From contig JALIZF010001889.1 in assembly GCA_029948255.1 (NCBI GenBank), positions 124,001 through 188,000 on the forward strand: 64,000 nucleotides of DNA, given 5' to 3'. The notes below the pieces were generated by a model. That model saw nothing but the letters and a program-made list of their open reading frames with translations, did no database searches and was not told where the DNA came from. Numbering within the stretch: position 1 is the first letter of the stretch; each line of letters opens with the position of its first letter. Of the stretch, positions 21,801 to 33,463 are shown piece by piece. This DNA is from Telmatactis stephensoni. Lineage: Eukaryota; Cnidaria; Anthozoa; Actiniaria; Isophelliidae. The position numbers were made by a program, and so were the translations under genes.

Positions 21801-24655
21801 ACTCGGGCTACACCTGTGTATAGTACTTGGGGAGAAATGGAGAACAGACGTTGATGGAAACCAGTTTGACTTGTCTGTGCCTTTTGATTGTAAAAATGCA
21901 TGACAAGTACTCCCAGAGTAGAACACAAATTATATTGAGGAGAAAGTAGTTTGTACATAATTGTGCCACATCATGGTGGTTATTAATATACTGCTGGTCT
22001 TTTTATCATACCAGACATATACAGTATACAGTCTGCTTTATTTTGTAAATGCCTACCAAATGATCCAATATGATCTATAGATAATACATTATAGCTCACA
22101 CAATTTAAATTTCTATTCTGTACTTTTTTACTTTGATTTATGGAAACAAAACTTACAAACTGTGGCAGACTGTTTCGATGTCCAAGTTAAAATGATTTTC
22201 ATATTGCTGTTGTCACATTGGTAGATTCTAGAAGTACCACAGTTACCTTTCTATGAAATCATTTCAGTTTCTTAACACAACTTTTCAATACATGTATTAC
22301 CATGTTTTTAATATGGAGCAGATCAATGATTATAGCAGTAGTCAGTTGCTGATGCTTTATTTGAAGTGTAATGTCATGCAATATATGCTCATTACTGATA
22401 CCATATATAGCTCCTCCATGCACATCAATCTGATACTACTATATACAGTAATATCTTCAATTCAATCCACTTTATCTTGTTTCTGTGAACATGGTTGCAC
22501 AAAGCTTGTACAAATTTGTGGTTGAGTATCACTTTTCATTGATTGAAAATATCATTTTGTACATTCTAAAATTATTCTTCAATTGTTGCTAATATAAGGT
22601 CTCATAAACATTACTATCATTTCCATGATTATCCATCACTATATTCTTATCTGCTAACATTGAGCATGACTGACAATAAAGTGCATTCAATATAATCATG
22701 ACATTGTACAAAATACAGATTGCTCTAAATATTTATAAGTTAATAATAAAAAATCATTTGTTTTCCATTGTTTATTTGGTGTAATTTTGCACCATTTACT
22801 AATTCCTGTTTCCTGGCTTAATTATTGAATACACCCTTGTCACCTTATTACACAAAGGCAAGAATTTCCTAGTCTTTCTAGTTAAAATAAACATTGTAGA
22901 TATTGTCAGTTAAGGACGTTCGCGGGAAAAAAAGTTTACCATGTTTTTTTCTTCATACTTCGCATGGTGAGATAATGTCATCATAGAAGTTCAAAGAGCA
23001 AATAAAAAATGGGGGTCACCGTTCTCGTTGAGGAGTGAGGTGACATCAAAGTACACCCACTTTCTCGTAGAAGATCGCTTGCGCGCCAATCTATACGAGT
23101 CGAGCATAGAAGTCATTTTTTTGTAGAAAAACTAAATGGATTGCTCAATGTTTATTTACACGACTACTCAATAATCCATAGAATAATATTATGTGAAAAT
23201 ATTTGTAAATACTTAACAAATAGCTGTTGTTTTTAATTCGAATTGGCAGTCATGAGCGACGCTTTTGCCACGACTTCGCTCAAACTTGTCACGTCCTTAA
23301 GGACGTTCGCGGGCATTGTTCACGCGCACTTCTACTGCGCAGGCTAGCGCGCGCTCAACTAAATCCAAGATGGCGGCCGTAAAACAATTTTTTTTTCGAT
23401 AATTTCTTTTTTCTCTTTTTTTGAAGAAAAAATTGTTCAAGTTTGTAAGAAAAATTAAAATAATGGAAATTCAAGGTTGAAAAAAATTATTTGGGTTGAA
23501 AAAGCGCAGGAAAAAGAAAGAAAAAGACAAAAAAGGAACCCACGAAACCCAGTCTCCACTCGGTTTTCAAGATGGCGATGGACTTGGCTTGTCACGGTCA
23601 TCACGGATCCAGTTTTTAACGGTGAATATCTCTTCAAAATTAACGGTGACCCCCATTTTTTATTTTCTCATTTTGAAGAGCTACTCAATATCAACATCCT
23701 GTTAGTTTTTCAGAAAAACGACATTTATTTTTCGTATGGAAAAACGACATTTTCTGCCTAATTTTGATCCACGAATTCGAAAGAATGCGACAATTTTGTT
23801 GGAGACCATTACTTGTTGTTGCCTAAAAAAATAACTTGCTTTTATGATACGGCATCTAAATAACGTTTTTAAAACAGATGGATAGTTGGAGAAGCATTCT
23901 TGTACCTTTTTTACTATGTCCGGTGATTTTTTCACGGAAAACAAATTTTCGTTCTCTTTACTTTATGCTTCGTGAAGAAGGCTCTGCAAAGTGCAAAATT
24001 GGCCAACTTCTCAGCGATGTAGCTCTCGAAATTTAACGGTGACCCCCAACTTTTTTGGCCTTATTTGATGAGTTTTATGATGATTTATCAACATGGTAAA
24101 TTGCAGCGATTTTTCATTTATTTGCATTTTCCCGCGTACGTCCTTAATTAGTTCGTTTTTAACACGGCTCTCAGCAAGAGCATGACTGTAGACACCGTGT
24201 AAGCAAATATTATGTGCAAGCAGTGGTGAAATATTATTAATTTAAACAAACTACTGATCTATTAAAGACAATATCTCCGTGTCTTACATGTCTGTCCTCA
24301 AGTGAAGTTCGCTGCCACAAATCGATCTGTCTCGTGTTCTTGGACGATCAATACATTATAAGTTGATTACAACAGCTGGTAAGAAGATCATCACTAAATT
24401 CGAGAATTCGATATTAACGATTAAAGCAAAGTATCTTGAGATTAAAAGCCAATTATAGTTCGAAAAATCTGAAAAATTCCGATTGATAGCGTCCGCCATT
24501 TTGTTCTCAATCTCTCGCGACCACAGGAAGCCTCGCGGTCAACGGTGTACCCCAAAGGCTTCTGGGTAATTTGCCGATTTGCGACGTTGATAGATTGATA
24601 GATTGATAGACCGAAAAGGTAAACCTAGACTCGAGCTACCACAGGTAGCCCGAGT
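21801..24655. mobile_element. Possible 2.85 kb element bounded by ACTCGGGCTAC ends
   Basis: ACTCGGGCTACACCTGTG at 21801 and the inverted ACCACAGGTAGCCCGAGT at 24638-24655 match the ends of the MITE at 11795-12017. The interior shows no transposase frame and contains a second nested element (22910-24147). The two ends could also belong to separate insertions; the right end is itself a small palindrome (ACTCGAGCTACC...GGTAGCCCGAGT). Confidence 0.4.
22910..24147. mobile_element. Composite TTAAGGACGTTCGCGGG element(s)
   Basis: TTAAGGACGTTCGCGGG occurs at 22910 and again at 23297, and its inverse (CCCGCGTACGTCCTTAA) ends at 24147. At the 23.3 kb junction ACGTCCTTAAGGACGT forms a perfect 16-bp palindrome where one end abuts another. 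AACGGTGACCCCCATTTT near 23640 is inverted near 23010. Two related copies seem to be joined end to end. No open frame of note. Confidence 0.7.
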
Positions 24656-25012
24656 AAAAATTGCGCCTCGAATCCAAAACCCGCTTATACGAATTTCTCC
24701 CAAATTCGTATGCTGCTAGGCAAAGTCCTAAATATTAACACCTTGTGTGTCGTTTTAAAAGTTTAGGTCGAAAAACGCGTAAAATTGCTTGGGATCTAAA
24801 ACGGTAACGTCATCGTTTCGTCGCTATGGTAACCCCGATGTAAATAAAACACATACCATTAAAAACTTCAGTCTTTATGTAGTAAGTGGACGAGAGTTCA
24901 TAACTGTAGATGCTTTCATATAAGAACTACAGCCGTTTCAGGTTGACCGGTCGAGCACTAGAGAAATTGTAAGAAGCTAGCCTCCTTAAATCGTTCCAAA
25001 GCTCAACTCCTC

Positions 25013-25546
25013 TAGGGATCGTTCATTATTTATCGGGGGGGGGAAGGGGGGAAGGGGGGGGAAGGGGGAAGGGGGGGAGGGGGGAAGGGGGGAAGGGGGG
25101 GAAGGGGGGGATGGGTGAGAAAATGAGGGGACTCGAAAATTTAGTGACCCTGGAAAGGGGGGTCTTGAAATAACTGATGAGTTACTCAGGGGGGACTTGA
25201 AATAAAGAAATCATGGTATGAACACATGCAGACATACGAGAACGATTTCACCGTTCAGGAGATGACAGTGGGCAAAACGAAGCAGAACAAAGAGTGCAAT
25301 AGGTGATGCTGAAAAAATGTTTGTTTCCTAGAACGGTATGCAATTCAATACAACCTATTTTAGATATACCGTCTGTGCATGGTGGTGGTGGTGGTGGTGG
25401 GGGGGGGTGCACAAAATATTTCCTTATTAGTGTAGGGGGTCCTTAAAAAGTTGCTTTCATTGAAGGGGGCACTACTAAAAAAATGTCAAATTTTTCTAAT
25501 TTCTCACCCATCACCCTCCCTCCGATAAATAATGAACGGTTCCCTA
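25013..25546. mobile_element. 534-bp TA-flanked MITE with G-rich core
   Basis: The left end TAGGGATCGTTCATTATTTA is inverted at the right end (TAAATAATGAACGGTTCCCTA). Inside the left end is a long GGGGGAAGGGGG tract (25036-25112), and a GGTGGTGG/G-run stands at 25380-25408. The tracts are one-strand purine-rich. No coding capacity. Confidence 0.85.
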
Positions 25547-25752
25547 TGATAAAAGAAACATTGACCAGTAGCTAGATGGTTTTCATCGATGTCACCTTTG
25601 AATTTGACTATGATCTGATAGTCATCGATACGTTTGATGACACGGAGTTTTCATTTGATTACTTTGGCATTTTGATTATCAGATTGGAAAAGATCAGTTG
25701 ATACACTTTAGTTCGTTGAATTTTGCTACTGATGCACTCCAATATATTCCTG

Positions 25753-25920
<168 letters not shown>

Positions 25921-26152
25921 TGGAAATGTCGTCTTGTTTGAGAAAAAAATTGGTCAACGCTGATTATTGTTGGGCTTCCTTTGTGTTTAAGTGTGGACCA
26001 ATGGTTCGCCTCGATATATTGCTTGTCAGCAATCTATCAGCTTCTATGATTCGTCAAGTAACGATCAGACAGCGGCGTTTGCATTTGGGTGGACACGTGC
26101 GCGAGTCACGAGGGAGAAGGAAAACCAGCAGTCAGGAAAATTACAAAGAAAC

Positions 26153-29100
26153 ATGAGTGAAGACGAAAAAGAAGTAGATTTGGAGAGTAGTGACGACGTA
26201 AGTACTCTTATTGAAGAAAAATTCCTTTACAGTTGTTAATCTTCTTCCATTTAGTCGCATCCAGAATTGGGAAATATTTTTTTCGAGCGACTTTAACTGC
26301 ATCTCAGTTTGAATGTTTTGGTGTCAAATTCGACTGTAATTTGTCCACATGGCTTGAACTCAAAAGCACGTGTCTATGGATAACCGGCAGAGATTCTATC
26401 CATACACAAAAATATTGTTTGTGTTTGGGAAATCGTTCCTTTTTCGAGGCAAAGTTGAATCGTCAGATATCTGAACATAAGCCGTTAGATGACTTTGCCT
26501 TCGCGTCACGCTATGAAATCTACATCGATGAGCAAAATCTTTCCCGAGTCTGAATATTTGATGACCCGTGTTTGAAGCTGAAATACAAGGAGATTTTGTC
26601 TCATTTTTGAACCACACCTAATGTGTTTTCTTGGTTTTTACTCAGGCCGATAAAAGAGCTCATCATAATGCTCTAGAAAGAAAGAGAAGAGACCATATTA
26701 AAGATAGTTTTTCACACTTGCGGGACTCGATCCCTTCACTGCAAGGCGAAAAGGTACGTTGTTGTTTGTTGATGCTTTCGCAACCGCTGAATTGCCTGTC
26801 ATAATCTGACGGGTGACCAAACTTAAAACTTAAATACCTTAGCTCTAAAAAGCGTATGCTCTCAGTTCCTATATATTTGAAATCCATATCGAATAGGAAT
26901 ACAAGGACATTTGTTATGGGTCGATAAATTTCATCTGTTTCGTGGCAAAGGGCTGCAGTGTACACAAACAACTGCTTGAATAATAATAAAGTTAGTCGAT
27001 TTGGAACCGTTGTAGATTTGGTGCCTTATTTGATGACTAAACCTTTCAACTTTATTTTTAATTTGTACAACAGTCCAACAGGTATCAACACAGAATTTTT
27101 CTTGTGGAGCTTGAATGTGTACCCTCTAATATTTACGTACAGACACTTTGCATCGCTCAGTTCAACAGCACAACTAAGTTTGGGATGATTTCTGTTGTCA
27201 ACTCGAATCCGTTAAGTTTTGTGTATAATCTTTAAGAAAAATCTAAAACATACATTGCTGCGTGTTAGATTTTGTTGACGTTGACATTTCTTTCCAAGAA
27301 ATACTTTCAAAAAATACTTGCCCAGACTTGTTTTCAGATGGTCTAGCTTTCAAAATCAAAACAAATACATTTAAATAACAAAAGTGAAAGGGAGAACGGA
27401 AATTGCTTACATGGATTGAATCTTATCAAAATGTGAAATATTCTTTTTTTAACTTTTTCAGACCCTTTAATCTTAGCTGCTCTATAGTATTATTATTATA
27501 GAATATATTTTGGTTTCACCAATTTTGATGAAATGTCTATAGAATCTCTATTTACAGACAAGGTATAGAAAGTTTTCCCCTGATCTCATGTTATATAACA
27601 TCTATTAATGAATTATGAAGCCTCTATATATTACTCCAAATACATGCAGTGAGGATCAAATTTGTATATTAGTTTCATCTAAAAATGAATTATATCCCTT
27701 TTGCCCACTTTCATTTATTTAAATTACATTGAGCTCTCTTCTCTTTAGTCTTTATAATTTGCAAACTTGAAATGGAATATTGTGACAAAAAAAATTATGT
27801 CACTGGTGGCATAATCAGAAAATAGTGAAATTTAAGTGAACCATAATTAAGAGAGCTTGAAATGTAGATTTGTATTCATCTATTACAATAGTTAGAAAAC
27901 TGTTTTGGTCAATTTCTGTTTGCAATAGATAATTTTATGTTATTGACATGTGATATGTTTATGCTTCGTTCACAATAGCTTGAATCATAATAGTCTTAAT
28001 CGTATAATACTAGTTGCAGTGGTAATCATATGTAAAGAGAATTATGAGCCTCGTTTCTCAAGGACTTCAGTTCCATCTGGTTTTGCTTCATCTCTGCTGA
28101 GAGACTGGTAACAAGCTTTTTTGATTGGTTCATTCTTATGACTGTGGTTGTGTATGCAATGCGATTGCATTTAACAAGTTCTATCTGGATTGGCATGTCA
28201 TAATTGCAATAATATTCTAAAAAAGAAAATCTAAATACATTTGCACCAACAATAATGCTAGTCTTATCATATATCTTTATTAGTTAAAGTGTTTCCACAA
28301 CCTTGAAATTTTTTATTTAATTACCAAGCTTTTGGGCTAAATCATCAGGGTACAATGTTTTGAGTGATATGTTGTACCCTGATTATGGGCATTTAGCCAG
28401 AAAGCTCAGTAATTAAATTGTTGTGGAAGCACTTTAACTATGGTAATATGTAACCACCCTACAAAGAAACACTTAAAGGTAGTCTTATATTTTGCTCATG
28501 CTACAACTACAATTTTTGGTTCATATTAGTTGTTAAAGCTTCTTGTGATTAAGATTATAATTACAATGTTTGCCAGTGAATTTATTATGGGGAGTACCAG
28601 GCTACCCTGGTTGCAGAGGCTTTCTTTGTATTTTTTATGATTTATTTTACGAGCCACAAAGCAGCGAGACTTTTACATTTTTGAGTTCTAAATTAACTCA
28701 AAAAAATGTAAATGACTCGCCGCTTTGGGGCTCGTAAAATAAATCACAAAAAAATACAAAGAAAGCCTCTGGGACCAGGGTTAAGTGCCAGGCAAATTGA
28801 CCGGCTGTAAACACCATTTTGCTGGGTTTTGCCTGGCTGTCTCAAGAAACTCGACCAACTTCTGATTAGAATTATCTATGATCCTGCCTGGGTATCACAG
28901 CCAGATGTCTTCCAGTTTAAAATCTTAATAAACCCCCTGGATAGTATGTGTGAACCATGGTTTATTTTGTATGAAATCTGCATAATTTTCTTACTTTTTA
29001 AGTATCCCAAAGGGATTGTTCTTAATTTCACTCATGTTGATACATATTTACACATTAATGTAGATCTTGACTAGGATGAGCACAGCTGCTTAGAATAGCA

Positions 29101-31353
29101 GAAACTAATCAAGATTAAGCAGATGGGCCATGCAATTATGATCTAATTTGCTTAAAGTCAGGATGTAAGACACATACCAAGAAGACATTTATGAAAAGAA
29201 AGTAATATTATTATTAAGTAAATTTGGTCTTGTTAAGCCAGTTGGTCATGGCCTTCTCATGATTATCCAAAATCTCATAATAATGATTTGTTAGGGCTAA
29301 ATATATCATACTATAGACCTACACAAGCTGGTGTTTATTCTACTATATTTGACAATAGTGATTGTCAATGCAATATATGCAATAAAAGCTATGATGATTA
29401 TTGGACGTATACCTTTAGAACTAAATTGCCATACTTGTACACTCTTTCATAACTAAGCTATAAACATTTTTTTATTCAATGATGCATGTCACATTTTCCT
29501 TTAACCCCTGGTGTTCTCCAGCCTTGGGCATTGTTGAAAAGCATTGATCCACAAGGCAAGCTTTATTTCATAACCATATTTAGCCATGTACTGAATTTGT
29601 TCACCATTCTAGTTTCTAAGAAGTGATATGCTGTGATACCTTATCATGTTCAAATTCCTCTGTAGATACTCGCCCTTTTACAAAATATGTTTATTTTATT
29701 TTATTATAAAACTCAGTTTTAATGATCCAATCAACCATTAATGCCTTACATGAAATAATAGTTTTTAAACTGCATTGCTTTATAATTATGGCATTTGTAT
29801 GATACCTGTATCAATGAACTGTTTTTGTTTTTTAAGGCATCAAGAGCTCAAATACTAAATAAAGCAACAGATTACATACAGTTTATGAGGAAAAAGAACC
29901 ATACACACCAGGTAATGTGCACATATGACACATAATAGTTGACTTCTCAGATGATCATTCCACTTAATTGCAACATACAAAGGAATCAAGAGGAGACCAT
30001 GCATAAAGCTCCTTACCAGTCATTAATGAAAAATGTTTAATGAGCTTTTTATGCACATATGTAGCCTCACTCTAATTCCTTTGTATGATGTGGCAAGTGA
30101 AGCTTATCTCAAGATTGGATGTATTATGAATACCTATACATAGAATTGATATTATATGTCTGCATTATCAACAGGATCATATTTAAAGTCTGCATGTGTT
30201 TATGTACATGTACTGTACAGAGCCAAGAGACCATAATACTAAGAGAGCAAAACTTAGTATTGATGTCTGTGTGATGTTAGTGGCAACTAAGGCTATTTTT
30301 AGTAATTACGCCATCGTGGGCGCAAGGCTCTTAAACAATAGTCAAGAATTCAAAAGCTGATAGCAAACGGTCTCATCTGTGCACACATCAAAAATCAAAT
30401 TCTATTGTGTGTGAAATTACTATTGGCGAAATTACTAAAAATATAGCCTTAGTCACCGTGACCATCACACAGGCATAATGCTGAGTTTCGCTCTCTTAGT
30501 ATTATGGTCTCTTGACAGAGCAGGTTTTAAATTGATAAGGAAAGTCACAAAAAATGGTACAACTAAGATACAACACTAAGATCACAGCAACTTTGAATAT
30601 TTTTTGATGTAACATGATCAGAACTTAATACACCATTGTGGCATGGTCCAATCTATGACATTGTGACAAATTCTGTTCCAAATGTAGTCATTCTGTTCTA
30701 ATTGTACATCCTTGTCATAGATTAATAATTATCACCTCATTTAAACTGCTTGACTGTTGAAATGCCACAAACATAAATCTTATTATTATGATTAATCATT
30801 AATATATTATATATTATTGTTATTATGATTATTATTATGATTAATCATTGTTTTTCAGATGGACATTGATGATCTCAAACGACAGAACATGATTCTTGAT
30901 CAACAAGGTAGGCTTCATGTCCTCAATGTTTTTATGTCCTCTTCAGAACGTGTTGGTGACATAAATGATTATTTTAAATATTCAGCCATGTGAGCATATT
31001 CTCTTTCATGTTGCAATTGCTAAATTTTTCTAATATCATATAAGAGGTCTTGGTTCCCCTTGACAGTTTGAGGGTTACTGGCAAACCTTTCTTTTTCTTT
31101 CTTTTTTACAGTTAGGGCTTTGGAAAAAGCAAGAACGACTGGTCAGTTTAATGCAGATGCAACAGCAGCTCTATTGACCTCACCAGATTCATTGTTAACA
31201 AGCTCGCATAATCCTGATCCTTTATTAGATGGTCTTAAAGATCCAAACTCTCCCTTGGATGGGTTAAATGTAAAAACAGAAAACAACAATACTGATTCAG
31301 CATCAGACGAAGAGTATTCAAACAAATCAAAACGGCGAAAGAGGGATGGTTAA
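26153..31353 (+). CDS. MAX: MAX, Myc-partner bHLH leucine-zipper transcription factor
   Basis: MAX is the obligate dimer partner of Myc and Mxd proteins and binds E-boxes (CACGTG) in the nucleus. Five exons: 26153-26197, 26646-26753, 29837-29911, 30859-30907, 31112-31353; 519 nt, 172 residues (vertebrate MAX about 160). The first exon gives an acidic N-terminus ([15 protein letters not shown]). Exon 2 holds the basic region and helix 1, [20 protein letters not shown], with the DNA-reading His-Glu-Arg set unchanged. Exon 3 starts [15 protein letters not shown] (loop and helix 2) and exon 4 begins the zipper ([16 protein letters not shown]). The last exon finishes the zipper (VRALEKAR), adds a Ser/Asp-rich tail and ends with a basic nuclear-localisation run (KSKRRKRDG). 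All introns are GT-AG with continuous phase. The three-residue-scale agreement with MAX makes MLX or Mxd unlikely. Confidence 0.98.
28282..28439. mobile_element. Hairpin MITE, about 70-bp arms
   Basis: AGTTAAAGTGTTTCCACAAC at the left is inverted at the right (TTGTGGAAGCACTTTAACT). The inversion continues through AATTAC..AAGCTTT.GGGCTAAAT and CAGGGTACAAT to a short centre. Inside MAX intron 2. Confidence 0.85.
28603..28782. mobile_element. Hairpin MITE, about 80-bp arms
   Basis: TACCCTGGTTGCAGAGGCTT and its inverse AAGCCTCTGGGACCAGGGT bound long arms sharing TTTGTATTTTTT, ATTTATTTTACGAGCC and AAAGC.GCGAG. The transcript would fold into a near-perfect stem. Inside MAX intron 2, 180 bp from the preceding hairpin. 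Confidence 0.88.
30217..30521. mobile_element. 291-bp TIR MITE with 7-bp target duplication
   Basis: The element at 30224-30514 begins CAAGAGACCATAATACTAAG and ends with the inverse. The arms extend inward over about 100 bp (AGCAAAACT.AGTATT, TGTGATG...TAAGGCTATTTTTAGTAATT). ACAGAGC stands on both sides (30217-30223, 30515-30521). It sits in MAX intron 3 and is the full-length relative of the 28-bp palindrome at 18455. Confidence 0.9.
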
Positions 31354-31531
31354 GGAAATGCCCAGAGAGGCATTTTTGTAAATTTATAGAAATTCTGTCT
31401 TTTTAAATTAATTTAGTTGTCTTTTTTTTCTGGCCATTTATTAATGACCTTATTTTGTTTTGTTGTGATTTTTATTCACTTTTTGTGGTAGTAATAGTGT
31501 ACATCTGATATATGATCCTGTACCAAGACTG

Positions 31532-31537
31532 TAATAA
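31532..31537 (+). promoter_or_regulatory. Candidate polyadenylation signal of MAX
   Basis: AATAAA about 180 bp past the MAX stop codon. It is the first canonical hexamer after the stop; use is inferred. Confidence 0.45.
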
Positions 31538-31995
31538 ATTTAATAGTGGATTGCAGGGTTTTGACCACGGAATCATTAATAGTTTCCAGCATTTAACCAA
31601 GACATGAAGTATAGGTCTTAATTGTCTCCCTGGAGGAGTAACTAAGCCACTATTTCTAGATCTGTTTCCAAATGATATTTACAAAAAAGTCTTCAAAAAC
31701 AGTGTCTGCATAATGAATTCAGCTTGGGTATAGATATATAGTGTGCTTACTTACTTGCTAGGTGACCATAGCTTGCCAGCTTACACATGTACAAACTAGA
31801 ATAAAATATTAGTGTATTCATAACCTTGCATAATGTATCATTCCATAGTAGTATGACTAGGTTTTCAATGGAATAAAATGCAAATATTGTACAATATGTG
31901 GTAATAATCTATTTGTTTCATTTTTTGATACAACTTGAAATATACAGTACTGTAAAGAAAGGTCTGAACCCAGGTGGATACATATTTATCGAGGC

Positions 31996-32213
31996 AACAA
32001 TATTTGTTTGATCATCCGGGTGGATGTAGTCCTGGGAAGGACTGTTTGGTGTGACTGACATTTAGATAACCTGAGCGAAAGTCATCTTCAGAGTTAAGAG
32101 TTCCCTCTGAAGATGACTTCTGCTCGGGTTGTCGAAACGTCAGTCACACCAAACAGTCCTTCTTAGGACTACATCCACCCGGATGATCACAATACAAATA
32201 TTGTTACTTCAAC
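31996..32213. mobile_element. Hairpin MITE, about 100-bp arms
   Basis: ATCATCCGGGTGGATGTAGT, CCT...AAGGACTGTTTGGTGTGACTG on the left are inverted on the right, ending GGATGATCACAATACAAATATTG. The centre pairs GTCATCTTCAGAG with CTCTGAAGATGAC around a few bases. Lies between MAX and PPP5C. Confidence 0.9.
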
Positions 32214-32381
32214 AAATATTGTTACTTAGATAAACAATATACAGTACCCAGATAGATTCCAGTGGGATTTTTTGGCAAAAAACCTTCTGGAATCCAGGGG
32301 CAACGGTTAAAATGAAAAGGATTGTAGCTCCATTAAATGTAGTATAAAAATTCACTTGAGGTTTTATGAATTGAGTACCAT

Positions 32382-32541
<160 letters not shown>

Positions 32542-32579
32542 AGTACTCATTCCAGTTTTGGGTAGGGATGTACCACTGA

Positions 32580-32696
32580 GCCCATCAAGACCCAAACCTG
32601 GTCGACAGCAAAATTTCTAAAATCAATACCCTGTTCCACCCATCAAAACCCAACCCTGGTTGACAGCAAAATTTCCAAAATCAATACCCTGGGCAG
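32580..32696. repeat. Tandem pair of a 58-bp unit
   Basis: CCCATCAAGACCCAAACCTG...AAAATTTCTAAAATCAATAC occurs twice in a row with a few changes. It belongs to a longer diverged repeat that continues to about 33000 with further ACCCTGTTCCAG words and ends GGGGAGTACCCCCCTCCCCC. Confidence 0.8.
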
Positions 32697-33275
32697 AGTG
32701 AATACTCTAAAACAATACCACATATTTCCAAAATTATATTATATATAAAATAAACCTTATAAGGAATTTTGACATTGATCAAGTTTTTTACTCTAGTATT
32801 TTTTAGTACGTTTATTTGCCATTAAATGATGTTGTACAAGTTTATATGTGTAGTTACGAACTTTGTAAAATACGTACCCTGTTCCAGTGAGTGATTACGA
32901 TTTTATAGACCCTGTTCCAGAGTAAACACTGAAAACCATATCCCATTTGGTGGCATGTAACTGTATAGTGAATATAGGGGAGTACCCCCCTCCCCCCCAA
33001 AAAAAATTCTTTAAAAGGGGTATAAAAGCAATACCTTTTCTCATATTAAATGTAAGGGTTTGACAACCCTGATGCTGGGCAGAGCCTTACCCATGTGAAG
33101 TTATGATGAGCATTCAGGGGAATGGGAGACTTTGCTGTAACTTCAAATCCAAATCTGATATCAGTTGCCTATTATCTAGATTATGAGTTACCTATAAAGG
33201 TCAATCTATTTCTCGAAAAGCTTCATCCAGTAGCTTGAGTGCCAGTCTCAAGTGCCCATCCTGGTGTGATTTAAT

Positions 33276-33371
33276 TAAAACTTTTACACATGTAATTCAG
33301 ATATTTTAGCTGCTAAGCCAATACCGAGAGCAAAAGCCACGCTTGAAAATTACATGTTTAAAAGTTTTATT
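33276..33371. mobile_element. Small inverted-repeat element upstream of PPP5C
   Basis: TAAAACTTTTACACATGTAATT is inverted about 50 bp later (AATTACATGTTTAAAAGTTTTA). It ends roughly 90 bp before the PPP5C start codon, so it may fall in the promoter or 5' UTR. Confidence 0.7.
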
Positions 33372-33463
33372 GGAGTAACTGGAAGTCACCTTTAATTTTT
33401 GGTGTCAGAGGTCAATTAACGGTCAAGGGCCTGGTACTAGTAGATTCCCGCGAGATCTGCAAG

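Larger units (their letters stand above)
26754..29836. other. MAX intron 2 (3.1 kb) with two hairpin MITEs
   Basis: No further exon is needed between GEK and ASRAQIL, a junction that keeps phase 0. Besides the two hairpin elements listed separately, the intron is AT-rich and unremarkable. Confidence 0.75.
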
